Origin: JAHDDW01 sp964648795 | GTDB taxonomy: Bacteria; Actinomycetota; Acidimicrobiia; Acidimicrobiales; SZUA-35 | Assembly: GCA_964648795.1 (NCBI GenBank) | Contig: CAZYMB010000007.1 | Span: forward strand, 30,407-94,406 | Direction of reading: 5' to 3' | DNA length: 64,000 bases | Part shown: positions 8,419 to 17,583 of the stretch, piece after piece | Layout: each line of letters opens with the position of its first letter | Numbering within the stretch: the first letter of the stretch is position 1 | The notes under the pieces: model-generated | What the model was told of the DNA's origin: nothing | What the model saw: the letters and a program-made list of their open reading frames with translations, nothing else | The model's database searches: none | Translations under genes and position numbers: made by a program

Positions 8419-8607
8419 CTAACTAGACGCTATAGGAACGCCTGATTCTGGCAATAACTTGTAGGTGCCATCCTCTATTGGGTATGCCAAATTTAGCCTT
8501 GTATTAAGGAGTTGAGAGCCGTCTTCTGACAGCTCCAGCGGCCCTTTGTCCTTTGGACAAGCAAGTATTGCCAGAAGCTCTTTGTTTGATAACGCTTTTG
8601 AAACCAT
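8419..8607 (-). CDS. Trm112/UPF0434-like small protein
   Basis: A 62-residue protein with the Trm112-like core: LLAILACPKDKGPLELSEDG near the N-terminus and LNLAYPIEDGTYKLLPE near the C-terminus. Typical members carry a CxxC pair at each end and bind zinc, serving as methyltransferase activators or ribosome-associated factors. Here only one Cys (CPKDKG) remains, so zinc binding as in the canonical form is doubtful. In actinobacteria such genes usually lie in the manB/SIS-isomerase/ahcY neighbourhood, as here. The ATG at 8607 is the only good start. Confidence 0.75.
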   Translation of the reverse strand: MVSKALSNKELLAILACPKDKGPLELSEDGSQLLNTRLNLAYPIEDGTYKLLPESGVPIASS

Positions 8608-8888
8608 TGATTACCGATACTAGTACGAGAAACAGTCTCGTCGCCCGTTTCTTCGCCGCCTGAACAGACAACGTTATGAGAACCAAGCCTTTCCCAGGGT
8701 CTGTCCAGACAAGGTCTCCGAAACGTGCACGATCCTGTTTCTGATCGCTAGACGACGACTGGTGTAGCAGGCGGTAAGCGCTTGTGATTTACGCAGACCT
8801 CTTGAGGCAGCACAAACTAACCAATCTGTCCAAAGATTGCCTGCCGAAAACAGGCAAGTAAATCAGCAACGATTACCAGACAGCAAAG
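8608..8888 (-). other. Longest non-coding gap, no gene recognised
   Basis: These 281 bases separate manB from the Trm112-like gene. I found no open frame with protein-like character and no tRNA, tmRNA, RNase P, SRP or known riboswitch signature on either strand. A strong hairpin sits at 8837-8857 (separate entry), and a weaker one (GAGAAACAGTCTC) lies at 8627-8639. In related actinobacteria a SIS-domain phosphoglucose/phosphomannose isomerase gene often sits here, so a decayed remnant is conceivable but not shown. Confidence 0.3.
8837..8857 (-). terminator. manB: Hairpin downstream of manB
   Basis: Perfect 7-bp stem on the minus strand (TTGCCTG / CAGGCAA) with loop TTTTCGG, starting 32 bases after the manB stop. 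Only a short T-rich tail (TCTTT) follows, so it is a weak intrinsic terminator or a processing hairpin. Confidence 0.5.
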
Positions 8889-10274
8889 TCAGCTAGACAG
8901 CAGAGGCTGGACTTCTGCGAGACGTTGCTCGACTGCAGCGTCATCTGCTGCTTCAAGGTTCAGACGCAATAGCGGCTCTGTATTAGAAGCTCTCAAGTTG
9001 AACCACCAGTCATCAAACTGGACAGTAAGGCCGTCAAGGCGGTCTATGGTTGCATCTTCGAATGACACATAATGGCTGGCAACTTTATCGATAGTTGCTT
9101 GGGCATCATCCACCTTGGTGTTAATCTCGCCCGATGCTGCGTAGCGGTCAAGTGGAGCTAACAGCTCAGACATTGGTCCATCGAACAGGCAAAGCTGCTC
9201 TAGAACCATCATCGCTGCAATCAGACCCGAATCTGCTCGCCAGTTATTTGCGAAGTAATAGTGCGCTGAATGCTCGCCACCGAATACAGCGTCAAGCTCG
9301 GCCATTTGTTGCTTAATATAAGAGTGTCCAACTCTGGAACGAACTGGCTCTCCCCCGGCTTCTTTGACTACTTCTGGGACAGCTCGAGAGCAAATCAAAT
9401 TATGGATAACTTTAGCTCCAGGGTTCTCTGCCAAAATCGACTTAGCTAGCAAAGCTGTAGTTAGCGACCCTGAAACAGGTTGGGCTTTCTCATCAACGAC
9501 AAAAACTCTGTCAGCATCTCCGTCGAAAGCTAAACCAATGTCTGCGCCGGTCTCCAAGACTCGTTTCTGAAGATCCACCAAGTTTTTTACATCTATTGGG
9601 TTCGCCTCATGGTTAGGGAAGGTTCCATCTAGTTCTTCATACATTATCTCGAGCTCAAATGGCAGGCCTTCGAATGCTGCTGGGATGACATAGCCACCCA
9701 TACCATTAGCAGTGTCGGCGATAACCTTTAATGGTCGGAAGTTCTCGGTGTTAACAAAGCTGCGGACGTGACTAGCAAAGTCTTGTAGCAAACTCATCTC
9801 GCGAATACTGCCAACCTGATCTGAACTAGAAACAACTGAGTCATCGGGTGTCGCCGCAACAGCCTTAATATCGTCCAGCCCTGACTCAGCTCCAATTGGC
9901 GCCGCTCCCGACAAACACATTTTGATTCCGTTGTACTCTGCAGGGTTATGTGATGCAGTAAACATTACGCCTGGCAGGTTTAGGTGGCCGGAAGCGAAAT
10001 ACAACAAGTCAGTTGATGCCAGACCAATATTGATGACCCCAAGCCCACTCTTAGTTACACCTTTAGCGAATGCAGCGACTAGCTCTGGTCCACTTGGTCG
10101 CATGTCATGACCAATCACCACTTCCTTGGTAGCAGGTTCACGCTCTTTTACCAAAGCTGCAAGACCACGGCCAATTGCTTCACACACATCTGCCGAAATC
10201 TGGTCGGGGTAAATCCCTCGGATATCGTATGCCTTGAAAATCTGATCTAGGGATTCTTTCATAGCCTCAAACAT
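8889..10274 (-). CDS. manB: Phosphomannomutase/phosphoglucomutase
   Basis: This enzyme of the alpha-D-phosphohexomutase superfamily interconverts hexose 6- and 1-phosphates, feeding GDP-mannose and similar nucleotide sugars. All four signatures are visible: the phosphoserine loop TASHNPAEYNGIK (about 105-117), the metal loop DGDADR (about 250), the sugar loop GGEHSAHYY (about 335) and the phosphate-binding loop RASNTEPLLRLN (about 430). At 461 residues it has the normal length. An alternative start is the in-frame ATG at 10262 (MKESLDQIFKAYDIRG), which fits the family N-terminus better; both have weak ribosome sites. The downstream glycosyltransferase genes suggest a role in envelope glycan synthesis. 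Confidence 0.92.
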   Translation of the reverse strand: MFEAMKESLDQIFKAYDIRGIYPDQISADVCEAIGRGLAALVKEREPATKEVVIGHDMRPSGPELVAAFAKGVTKSGLGVINIGLASTDLLYFASGHLNLPGVMFTASHNPAEYNGIKMCLSGAAPIGAESGLDDIKAVAATPDDSVVSSSDQVGSIREMSLLQDFASHVRSFVNTENFRPLKVIADTANGMGGYVIPAAFEGLPFELEIMYEELDGTFPNHEANPIDVKNLVDLQKRVLETGADIGLAFDGDADRVFVVDEKAQPVSGSLTTALLAKSILAENPGAKVIHNLICSRAVPEVVKEAGGEPVRSRVGHSYIKQQMAELDAVFGGEHSAHYYFANNWRADSGLIAAMMVLEQLCLFDGPMSELLAPLDRYAASGEINTKVDDAQATIDKVASHYVSFEDATIDRLDGLTVQFDDWWFNLRASNTEPLLRLNLEAADDAAVEQRLAEVQPLLSS

Positions 10275-10307
10275 TCCTATTTATATAGCTAACTACTGCT
10301 TAACGTC

Positions 10308-11486
10308 TCAGACACTATCACGATCAACAAGCTGGGAATAGGCACCCTGTCCAGCAAGCCGGCGAATCTTTACTAGGTCCTCTGCAAACTTGAAAGTGTC
10401 AGAGATGAGCGAGACATTCGAGCCTTCCCGGTTGTTCACAGTAACTGGCCGCTCGATCATAGAAAGCTTGTCTAACTCGGCCATAATAAACAACTCCACG
10501 TCAAACCCAAAGCCCAGAGTTTGGAGACGCCGCGCCATTGAGGCAGCAACATCAGATCTAAATCCTTTAATGCCACACTGCGTATCTCGGAACTGCCCAA
10601 GCAAGACAACGTGGGTCAGCTTGTTCACACCCCAGCCACCAACCTTGCGTAAGAAACTAGTCTCCACCTCAGCTTCTGAATCAGGATGACGGCGGCTACC
10701 AACAACCATGTCCCAACCGTCCTCTATTTGAGTTAAGAAATCGTACACAAGCTCTGGCGGATACGCCAAGTCACTATCTGTGAATACCACTGCCCTGCCC
10801 GAAGCTGCCTTCATGCCAGTACGAACGGCACCACCCTTACCTTGGTTTACCTCATGGCGTATGACTCTCGCCCCAGCCTGCTCGGCGACTTCAGAAGTGT
10901 TATCTGAAGAGCAGTCGTCGACTACGAGCAATTCAAATTCTTCTCGAGCCATATGTGATCCAAGGAGGGCTGTCATCTCTGTTAAAGACTGCTCAATTCT
11001 TTCAGCTTCGTTGTATGCCGGCAAGACAACTGACAAACGAAAGTCGCCGGGCGGCATTCCTCGGTCGGTTCTAGTCGCAAGGGTCTGACGCATTGAATGG
11101 AATAGAACATTCCTATACCCAGCCCAACGAATAACTGAGGCTGCTCCCATTGCTATAATTTTCGACACAACGAGCCCAGTAGTATTCGTTGGGGTAAAGA
11201 AGTCGCCGGGTAAGCCAAGAAGGGAAAGCAAAACCAGCGTGTCGATAAAAGCAGCGAGCAGCGCTGTCAAAGCGAACAACCACGGTCTAGCTACCCACCT
11301 ATAAGCAGAGCTAAGTTCAAAAGTCCAGACCCTGTTTGCCAGATAAGAGACAACAGCCGCCACTCCTAGCGCAATGACGTTAGCTATCCATGGCAAGAAC
11401 CGGCCTTCGAGAATCACTAGCAATCCAAGGTCAATGGCAGTAACGAAGAGTCCTACAAATACAAAGACCCGTACTCGCGATCTCAA
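10308..11486 (-). CDS. GtrA-like membrane domain fused to DPM1-type GT2 glycosyltransferase
   Basis: Residues about 1-128 form four membrane helices with GtrA-family features: VGLFVTAIDLGLLV, SYLANRVWTF and a closing YRNVLF. Residues about 145-380 are a GT2 domain of the dolichyl/polyprenyl-phosphate sugar synthase type: SVVLPAYNEAERIEQSL, VVDDCSSDNT, HEVNQGKGGAVRTGM, the metal motif TDSDLAYPPE and DTQCGIKGF. It should transfer a hexose from a nucleotide sugar to polyprenyl phosphate at the cytoplasmic face, with the GtrA part aiding anchoring or flipping. The common fusion order is GT2 first and GtrA last; here it is reversed. The TTG start overlaps the stop of the upstream gene (TTGA), indicating coupling to the 1063-aa membrane protein. 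Confidence 0.85.
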   Translation of the reverse strand: MRSRVRVFVFVGLFVTAIDLGLLVILEGRFLPWIANVIALGVAAVVSYLANRVWTFELSSAYRWVARPWLFALTALLAAFIDTLVLLSLLGLPGDFFTPTNTTGLVVSKIIAMGAASVIRWAGYRNVLFHSMRQTLATRTDRGMPPGDFRLSVVLPAYNEAERIEQSLTEMTALLGSHMAREEFELLVVDDCSSDNTSEVAEQAGARVIRHEVNQGKGGAVRTGMKAASGRAVVFTDSDLAYPPELVYDFLTQIEDGWDMVVGSRRHPDSEAEVETSFLRKVGGWGVNKLTHVVLLGQFRDTQCGIKGFRSDVAASMARRLQTLGFGFDVELFIMAELDKLSMIERPVTVNNREGSNVSLISDTFKFAEDLVKIRRLAGQGAYSQLVDRDSV

Positions 11487-14400
11487 GACTCTGGGACTTC
11501 CGAATCCTGCCCATCGGCGCCGTCTAATGCATCGACTGTGTCTGCGCCATGTGGGTCAGGGAAAACCTCTACCACTGGGTCAGGAAGCGGCTCTTCAAAC
11601 TCTTCTACCGATAAATCATCTGCTGCCGGCACCTCGACGGTTTCTGTTCCGAGCGCTGCCGACTCAACTAGTAACGGTTCTGTCGTTAGCGCTAACTCTC
11701 CACTACGTCTTCTCCGGTATACCATGAAAATGCCGGCAAGTGACGCAAAGCTAATCAGATACGAACCACGCTCGACCAATGTTGAGCCATAACTCAGCTC
11801 AACTTGAGTAGCTGTTGGGACTACAACCATCTGGTTAGGTCCAACCCTCCAAGGCCCATCTGCACCAGTTACTTCCCAGTTAGGGAAGAAAGAGGTACGC
11901 ACAATAACTGGTTTGCCAACCTGGTCAACTTCAAACGAGATTGTGTCTCTAGTCGTCGAGTAATTTGAGACCACGGCTGGATCATCGATTTCTGTTAGCA
12001 ACTCAGCATTGCCAAGACCCAAAGTTTCTGATGGCAACACTCTGTCTTGTTCGATACCGACTTCTAAGGTGCGCGGCCAATCACTCGGTCCATCTATTGC
12101 CGGCAAGGCTGGATAAGCAGCTGGGTCCTGATAAGCCCTGACTGCCTCACCTTCCCAACCAACTAAAAATTCTGACTCTCGTTCTAGCTGGTCTCTAAGG
12201 ACAATTCGCTCCGAATTAATTCTCTCTTCAACAATATCGCTTCTAACCCCATTGCCTTCGAGCGTTGCTCGCAACTCGCTGAGTTCTGTTTCTATCTCTG
12301 CTCGTTGTGGTGTTTCTTCACCATTTTCGCCGCCAACAAACAAGTCCTCAAAGTCAGTACCTGAAACAACAACAGGCAGATGAGCTAGACCCTCAGCTTC
12401 AGCCCATTCGTTGTGTTCAAATATTGCAAATGCGTTTGTGAAAGCAGCTCCTTCTGGGAAAGTTCCTGAAACAGAATTTATTTCTGTTAAGTCTTGGTGA
12501 TTGCGAGCTGCCTCTATTGCCTGATCATTAGAAGCCAAATAGTAACGAATACCAGAAGCCCGCATCTGATCAACGCCTACGTCAATATCAAAGCTTTCAT
12601 ATGGCAAGAACCGTTGCGCAGCAGAAGGCTCGATCGACAGCCGACTTTGGTTAAGAAAATGGAATGGCGTTGATGTGGAACTTTCAAAGAAGAGCCCTTC
12701 CATTGAGTCAATACAGCCGTCAGTAAAGTGCGGCAGAAGCATGAGCGCCATTGGAGTACCAAAGCGGTCAAGATCTGGACTGAACTCCCAGAAAGCACGG
12801 CCACAGCCAACTTCTTGACCAATAAGTTCCATGGTCGAAATCACATCTCGATATTCTCGAAAGTGATCTTTAGTTTCGATACCGGTTGAGTTCCATGTAG
12901 CCCAAGCTTGTGCCTGGTGACCTTCGTTTATTGTGAAGCCTGCCCACTGAATCGCAGGCTCACCTTCTGCATTAATGAAGTCATGGTTACTAAAAGGTGC
13001 TCTTCCCAACACTGCGAGGATGCCAAGCACGGCCGGCAATAGCGCCACGAATGAAACCACGGCCAACGCTCGTCGCCGAGGAACCTCGAAGCTGAAAGAA
13101 TTTTCTGTTGTGAAGCGGACGATATAGGCCAAACCTAGAGACGCTGACATGTAGGCAGTTAAGTAGACCGTTGGCAAAAGGCGTTGATTCCAAAGCGAGC
13201 TCGGACCTATGTTCACATATAGAAGAACAAAGAAACCGCACATCACACTCATTACCATGCCAAGGCGTTGGCGTGTAAAGAGACTAATTAGGAAGCCAAG
13301 AGCTGCAAGTGGGAACGCTATTCGCATTGGGGTCGTTAGCAAGTTATCTGCAAATGCAGTTTCCCGAATCCAACCAAGGTCATTGAACATGCCTTGGATT
13401 TCTCCAGTAAAACCAAACGGCACAAACCAAAAGGCCGATACACCTACCCCAACCAGACCAAGTCTTGCGGCAAGAACAAATTCAGAGCCAAATTTTGCAA
13501 ACGTCTGTCTTGAATAGCTCCAAGCAAACGAAATCGCCGAAAGAACTGCCAACAAACCAACTAGCGAAACAATAACTTTCATACGGCTGTCGATTTGAGG
13601 GTTCAACCAAACAACCACCATCAAAAGCATTGCTATTCCAGAAAGCGGAACTACCCGTGATGCCTTTGGATGAGCGAATGTCGCAAACATTACAGCGGGG
13701 ACTAAGAAGAATACTGGAATTACGTGAGACAAAGCCGCTAGAGCGATAGCGAGCGAAGTCCTGCCATACCACTTGCGATCGTTGAGGGATCTGATAACCA
13801 AGCCGATAGCCAGCAGTACAAGCGCAAAACTGATCGAGAATGAGAACTCGCCGGCAAGTGTCGAAAGAATGTTGCCACCTAGAATCGTGAAGTTGGCATC
13901 GAACAAAAAGACCAAAGCCCCAATAGCAAGAAAAGCTGGTCCTGGGTCAGGGACTCTTGCCAAACGACCCATACCCCATGCTGCAATAGGCATGAAGACA
14001 ATTCCGGAGAAGGCAACAAGTTTGAATGCCACACCGTAAGGGATGTGAACCAAAGCAATGGCGCCTATAGCGGTTAAAGTCATTACGGCCAAACGAACCG
14101 GCGCCAAGCTTTTGTTGAACCGACCCAAGATGCCAGTCCTTGTTGATATAGGAGTTCCGTCGGGCGAACTCACAAGCTTAGGACCAACCAAATGATCCAT
14201 TCCCACAATTAGCGCTAGCGCAAGTGGAAGTCCAGCCCACCAGATAAACCCAACATTGACTATGACAATAGCGAGAGCTGGAATCACCATATAGAAACGG
14301 TAGGCAGGAAACCCTTGATACCAGTCCGGAGACCAACCGGTTAAAGAAAGACTAGGCAGTAGCTCGTCTCGCAGGAATGCTGGTCCCCAAATGTGCGCTC

Positions 14401-14674
14401 CCATGTCTCCGCCAGTCGGAATACTGTTCTGGAAGAATAAAAATCTTTCACCGTTATTAAAATTTAGGACCAAGAAAACAAATAGTGAACTTAAGACCGC
14501 AACAGAGATACCGGCATTGCGACGCAAAAACTTCAGGACTCTAATTGTTGGCGACCCCGAGGCAGTTGGTTCACCCACGATTTGACGCGCATCTGGTGCT
14601 GGCGGTTGGCTCGGTACACCGTCCGCCATCAAAGCGTCGTCAAACCTAGATTCGGTTGTGTTCTCAGATTCCAT
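11483..14674 (-). CDS. Large multi-membrane protein, probable GT-C-type glycosyltransferase
   Basis: A 1063-residue protein. A soluble N-terminus of about 48 residues precedes some 12-14 membrane helices up to about residue 565, then a large extracytoplasmic domain to about 985, one more helix (SYLISFASLAGIFMVYRRRR) and an acidic cytoplasmic tail. The first external loop reads PTGGDMGAHIWGPAFLRDEL followed by GWSPDWYQGFPAYRF, a GGD-type loop recalling the acidic first-loop motif of GT-C enzymes that use polyprenyl-phosphate sugars; similar actinobacterial proteins are filed under the PTPS-related/YfhO-like membrane families. It overlaps the polyprenyl-phosphate-sugar synthase-like gene by four bases, so the pair may make and use one lipid-linked sugar. 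Acceptor and sugar are unknown. Confidence 0.65.
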   Translation of the reverse strand: MESENTTESRFDDALMADGVPSQPPAPDARQIVGEPTASGSPTIRVLKFLRRNAGISVAVLSSLFVFLVLNFNNGERFLFFQNSIPTGGDMGAHIWGPAFLRDELLPSLSLTGWSPDWYQGFPAYRFYMVIPALAIVIVNVGFIWWAGLPLALALIVGMDHLVGPKLVSSPDGTPISTRTGILGRFNKSLAPVRLAVMTLTAIGAIALVHIPYGVAFKLVAFSGIVFMPIAAWGMGRLARVPDPGPAFLAIGALVFLFDANFTILGGNILSTLAGEFSFSISFALVLLAIGLVIRSLNDRKWYGRTSLAIALAALSHVIPVFFLVPAVMFATFAHPKASRVVPLSGIAMLLMVVVWLNPQIDSRMKVIVSLVGLLAVLSAISFAWSYSRQTFAKFGSEFVLAARLGLVGVGVSAFWFVPFGFTGEIQGMFNDLGWIRETAFADNLLTTPMRIAFPLAALGFLISLFTRQRLGMVMSVMCGFFVLLYVNIGPSSLWNQRLLPTVYLTAYMSASLGLAYIVRFTTENSFSFEVPRRRALAVVSFVALLPAVLGILAVLGRAPFSNHDFINAEGEPAIQWAGFTINEGHQAQAWATWNSTGIETKDHFREYRDVISTMELIGQEVGCGRAFWEFSPDLDRFGTPMALMLLPHFTDGCIDSMEGLFFESSTSTPFHFLNQSRLSIEPSAAQRFLPYESFDIDVGVDQMRASGIRYYLASNDQAIEAARNHQDLTEINSVSGTFPEGAAFTNAFAIFEHNEWAEAEGLAHLPVVVSGTDFEDLFVGGENGEETPQRAEIETELSELRATLEGNGVRSDIVEERINSERIVLRDQLERESEFLVGWEGEAVRAYQDPAAYPALPAIDGPSDWPRTLEVGIEQDRVLPSETLGLGNAELLTEIDDPAVVSNYSTTRDTISFEVDQVGKPVIVRTSFFPNWEVTGADGPWRVGPNQMVVVPTATQVELSYGSTLVERGSYLISFASLAGIFMVYRRRRSGELALTTEPLLVESAALGTETVEVPAADDLSVEEFEEPLPDPVVEVFPDPHGADTVDALDGADGQDSEVPES

Positions 14675-14761
14675 TGAATACTCGCCCAGTTAGCAGACAC
14701 TGCTACCCATTAGACTGGCCGAGTTTAGCCTATTGAAACTAGTAGTTGGAGCCAAGCAGGA

Positions 14762-15061
14762 TTAGTTTTTAGAGATACGATCTTTGACTTCGATCAATGC
14801 GTCGGCTAGGTCTATTTGTTCGCCAGCTAGCTTCCACCAGCGCTTGTCGCAGCGATCGCATGAATGCATTAGTAAGTTATTGCCATCAACCGGTATTTCA
14901 ATGGTTGTCAGCTCGTGATCGCAGTCTTGACAGAGGTCAATTACATCGCCAGCCGCTGTTCTAGTTGTTTTACGCTGAAAATTGTCCTGACTCACGTCTT
15001 TACCGCCCTTGGTTCGCACTGGCCAACCCATCTTTGTTGACTCAGAGTACCCAGTCGGCAA
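14762..15061 (-). CDS. Small zinc-ribbon-like protein of unknown function
   Basis: A 99-residue protein with two cysteine pairs, CQDCDHE near residue 44 and CDRCDKRWW near residue 69, about 25 residues apart, the layout of a single zinc ribbon. A charged helix (IDLADALIEVKDRISKN) closes it. The TTG at 15061 is the longest start, with GAGG only two bases away, which is too close; the ATG at 15031 or a GTG at about 15001 (before SQDNFQRKTT) may be real. The gene stands alone between the large membrane protein and the divergent ftsH. No function is assigned. Confidence 0.55.
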   Translation of the reverse strand: MPTGYSESTKMGWPVRTKGGKDVSQDNFQRKTTRTAAGDVIDLCQDCDHELTTIEIPVDGNNLLMHSCDRCDKRWWKLAGEQIDLADALIEVKDRISKN

Positions 15062-15238
15062 ATCCTCATTACAGATAACAGTTAGGGTCTCATTTGGTTC
15101 TTTGGGACTATCTCAAAAGGTTGCCCAATACTGAAATAAAGTGTATTTCTAGTCGGTTTGGCCTAAGTAAGATGTGCACTAGACTCACATCCGACGGCCG
15201 AGTTCCGACTCTTAATAGAGAGCTAGAAAATCACAATT

Positions 15239-17137
15239 ATGAACGAAGAAAAGAAAACACCCAAATTCGGAGGCTCCAATAAGGACTCTGATAAATCAGG
15301 CAAAGAATCATCACAAGCACAACGCTGGATTCTTTGGGTTGCCTTGGCATCAGTTGCCGCAATCTTCATAGTTGCCCTAACCAACCGACAAACTGGTGAG
15401 GAGATTAGCTACACCCAAGTCTTAGCAGAGCTCGACGAATGCGCTAGCGGCGACTGCACTATTTCTGAGATTGTCTTTGACAACGGAACTGGCGAAATCG
15501 AAGGCATTTCTGAAGATGGAACGGTGCAGTTTGTGAGCACGGGCCTTGTCCAAGAGCCAGGCGAACTCTCTGAAAGAGCTGCAGCAGCTGATGTTGAATT
15601 TAGGGCTGACACCAATACCGGCGGCCTACTAAGTGTTCTAGCTATCTTCGGGCCATTCCTACTTCTAATTGGTTTGTTCTGGTGGATCTCTCGCCGCAGC
15701 CAATCACAAATGGGTGGCATCATGTCAATTGGGCGCTCGAAGGCTAAAACGTATTCTTCTGAACGGCCGGGAACCTCGTTCTCGGATGTTGCCGGTTACG
15801 ACTCGGTAAAGAAGGAAATCACCGAGGTAGTGGACTTCTTGAAGGCCCCAGAAAAGTTTGCTGATATTGGCGCTCGAATCCCCAAAGGTGTTCTATTAGT
15901 AGGCCCTCCAGGCACTGGTAAGACTCTGATTGCTCGAGCTGTTGCCGGCGAAGCAGGTGTTCCCTTCCTTTCTGTCACCGGTTCTGACTTTATGGAAATG
16001 TTCGTGGGCGTAGGTGCAAGCCGAGTACGAGACCTCTTTAATGAGGCTCGAAAGATGGGCAAAGCAATTATCTTTATAGATGAAATCGACTCGATTGGAC
16101 GCAAGCGTGGTGCTGGACTTGGCGGAGGTCACGACGAACGTGAACAAACTCTAAACCAAATGTTGGCCGAAATGGATGGCTTCGAAGCGACTGAAGGAAT
16201 CGTAATGATGGCGGCGACGAACCGTCCTGATATCTTAGACCCAGCATTGCTTCGTCCTGGACGCTTTGACCGCCAAGTTGTTGTGCCACTTCCTGAGTTA
16301 GAAGATCGCAAGAAGATTCTTGATGTCCACATGAAACACAAAAAAATTTCAAACGACGTCGATGTTGAAGTGATTGCCCGAGGCACACCTGGTATGAGCG
16401 GTGCTGACTTGGCTAATCTTGTCAACGAAGCGGCCCTCTATGCCGTACGTGGTGGAGAAAAGCGTATCGAGGCTGGACACTTTGACCAAGCACGTGATCG
16501 GGTAATCATGGGTGTGAAACGTGATTCTCTAGTCATGAACGAAGAAGAACGCCGTATGACTGCTTACCACGAGTCTGGTCACGCTTTATGCGCTGCCCTA
16601 CTTCCAGGTTATGACCCTCTACACAAAGTGACCATTATCCCAACCGGCATGGCTCTTGGTGTAACTATGACTCTCCCAGAAGAAGACCGCCACTCACTGC
16701 GTCGCTCCCACGCTCAGAACATGATCGTAATGATGCTCGGTGGCCGAAATGCTGAATCTATAGTATTCGGCGTAGTTTCATCTGGTGCTGGAGATGACCT
16801 ACAGAAGGCAACCGGCATGGCGAGACGAATGGTTACCGAATGGGGTATGTCAGACAAGATTGGACCAATGGCGTTTGGTTCTGACGGACCAGTTTTCCTT
16901 GGTGACGACATGATGCAATCCAAAGAGTACTCAGATGACTTGGCAAGAATTATTGATGAAGAGATCAAGAAGGTTCTAACCGAGCAAGAAAGCCGCTGTC
17001 GAGCATTATTGACCGAGAACAGAGCAGCTCTAAACCTTGTAGCTGAAACGCTCTTAGACAAGGAAACTCTAAGTGGTGCAGAAGTAAATGACTTAATCGA
17101 GCAAGCTCGAGAAGGCAACACAGTTCCAGCTAGCTAG
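15239..17137 (+). CDS. ftsH: ATP-dependent zinc metalloprotease FtsH
   Basis: FtsH is a membrane-bound AAA+ protease that degrades unneeded or misfolded membrane and cytoplasmic proteins. The 632 residues show a first membrane helix at about 30-46, a short external domain with a Cys pair (about 68-73), a second helix at 130-150, Walker A GPPGTGKT (222-229), Walker B IFIDEID (278-284), SRH TNRPDILDPALLRPGRFD and the zinc site HESGH (444-448). SGAGDDLQKAT supplies the third zinc ligand. The usual C-terminal helix region is present, with a short tail. The start at 15239 is an ATG without a strong Shine-Dalgarno. The last eight bases overlap the convergent thioredoxin-like gene. Confidence 0.97.
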   Translation: MNEEKKTPKFGGSNKDSDKSGKESSQAQRWILWVALASVAAIFIVALTNRQTGEEISYTQVLAELDECASGDCTISEIVFDNGTGEIEGISEDGTVQFVSTGLVQEPGELSERAAAADVEFRADTNTGGLLSVLAIFGPFLLLIGLFWWISRRSQSQMGGIMSIGRSKAKTYSSERPGTSFSDVAGYDSVKKEITEVVDFLKAPEKFADIGARIPKGVLLVGPPGTGKTLIARAVAGEAGVPFLSVTGSDFMEMFVGVGASRVRDLFNEARKMGKAIIFIDEIDSIGRKRGAGLGGGHDEREQTLNQMLAEMDGFEATEGIVMMAATNRPDILDPALLRPGRFDRQVVVPLPELEDRKKILDVHMKHKKISNDVDVEVIARGTPGMSGADLANLVNEAALYAVRGGEKRIEAGHFDQARDRVIMGVKRDSLVMNEEERRMTAYHESGHALCAALLPGYDPLHKVTIIPTGMALGVTMTLPEEDRHSLRRSHAQNMIVMMLGGRNAESIVFGVVSSGAGDDLQKATGMARRMVTEWGMSDKIGPMAFGSDGPVFLGDDMMQSKEYSDDLARIIDEEIKKVLTEQESRCRALLTENRAALNLVAETLLDKETLSGAEVNDLIEQAREGNTVPAS

Positions 17138-17552
17138 CAGAACCCAATTTAGAGTAAGCCTCTAACAGCCTTTCGGTTGAAGTGGGCCCAAAGAACGAGT
17201 CAGACACTACTCCTACTTCGTCAACTATTAGCGTGCTCGGAATTCCGTCAACTGAGTATTTAGTGAAGAGTTCAGGTCTGTCTTCGTTCATGATCAGCAA
17301 AGAGACTACGAATTCTTGGGATTCACTGAGTGTTTCGATCGCCTGAGACATCTCCGCACAGCCGGTGCATGTTTTTGAACCAAACATAACCACATTCGCT
17401 TTTTGATCACCTTTTACAAAATCATCTGGGTCTAACTGCGTTGGCGCAGAGTAGCTAGGCGCTGTTGGAGCATGAGAACCTCTTTTGGATGCCACCACAG
17501 CGATCAAGACACCGACCACTACCAGGATTAGTAAAACTATCAGAGCTTCCAT
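17130..17552 (-). CDS. Membrane-anchored thioredoxin-like protein
   Basis: Residues about 1-22 form a hydrophobic anchor (ALIVLLILVVVGVLIAVVAS), followed by a Pro/Ser-rich linker and a thioredoxin fold. The redox motif is CTGC in FGSKTCTGCAEM (about residue 60) and the cis-proline loop is VDGIPSTLIV. It probably faces the outside and acts in thiol oxidation or reduction of exported proteins. The ATG at 17552 is preferred; an in-frame TTG at 17558 would add two residues. The 3' end overlaps ftsH by eight bases on the opposite strand. The partner genes downstream (DUF5719, GT2) are in the opposite direction of its own reading only by position, not by strand, and no operon link is clear. Confidence 0.8.
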   Translation of the reverse strand: MEALIVLLILVVVGVLIAVVASKRGSHAPTAPSYSAPTQLDPDDFVKGDQKANVVMFGSKTCTGCAEMSQAIETLSESQEFVVSLLIMNEDRPELFTKYSVDGIPSTLIVDEVGVVSDSFFGPTSTERLLEAYSKLGSAS

Positions 17553-17583
17553 TGCCAATTAATACTAGATCCAGACGTTATGA

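Noticed and set aside
8608..8888. tmRNA, RNase P RNA, SRP RNA or a SAM-IV riboswitch
   Set aside because: None of the conserved core strings (tRNA-like ends, tag reading frame, GGAAGGAAGCAGC-type loop, RNase P conserved blocks) was found on either strand.
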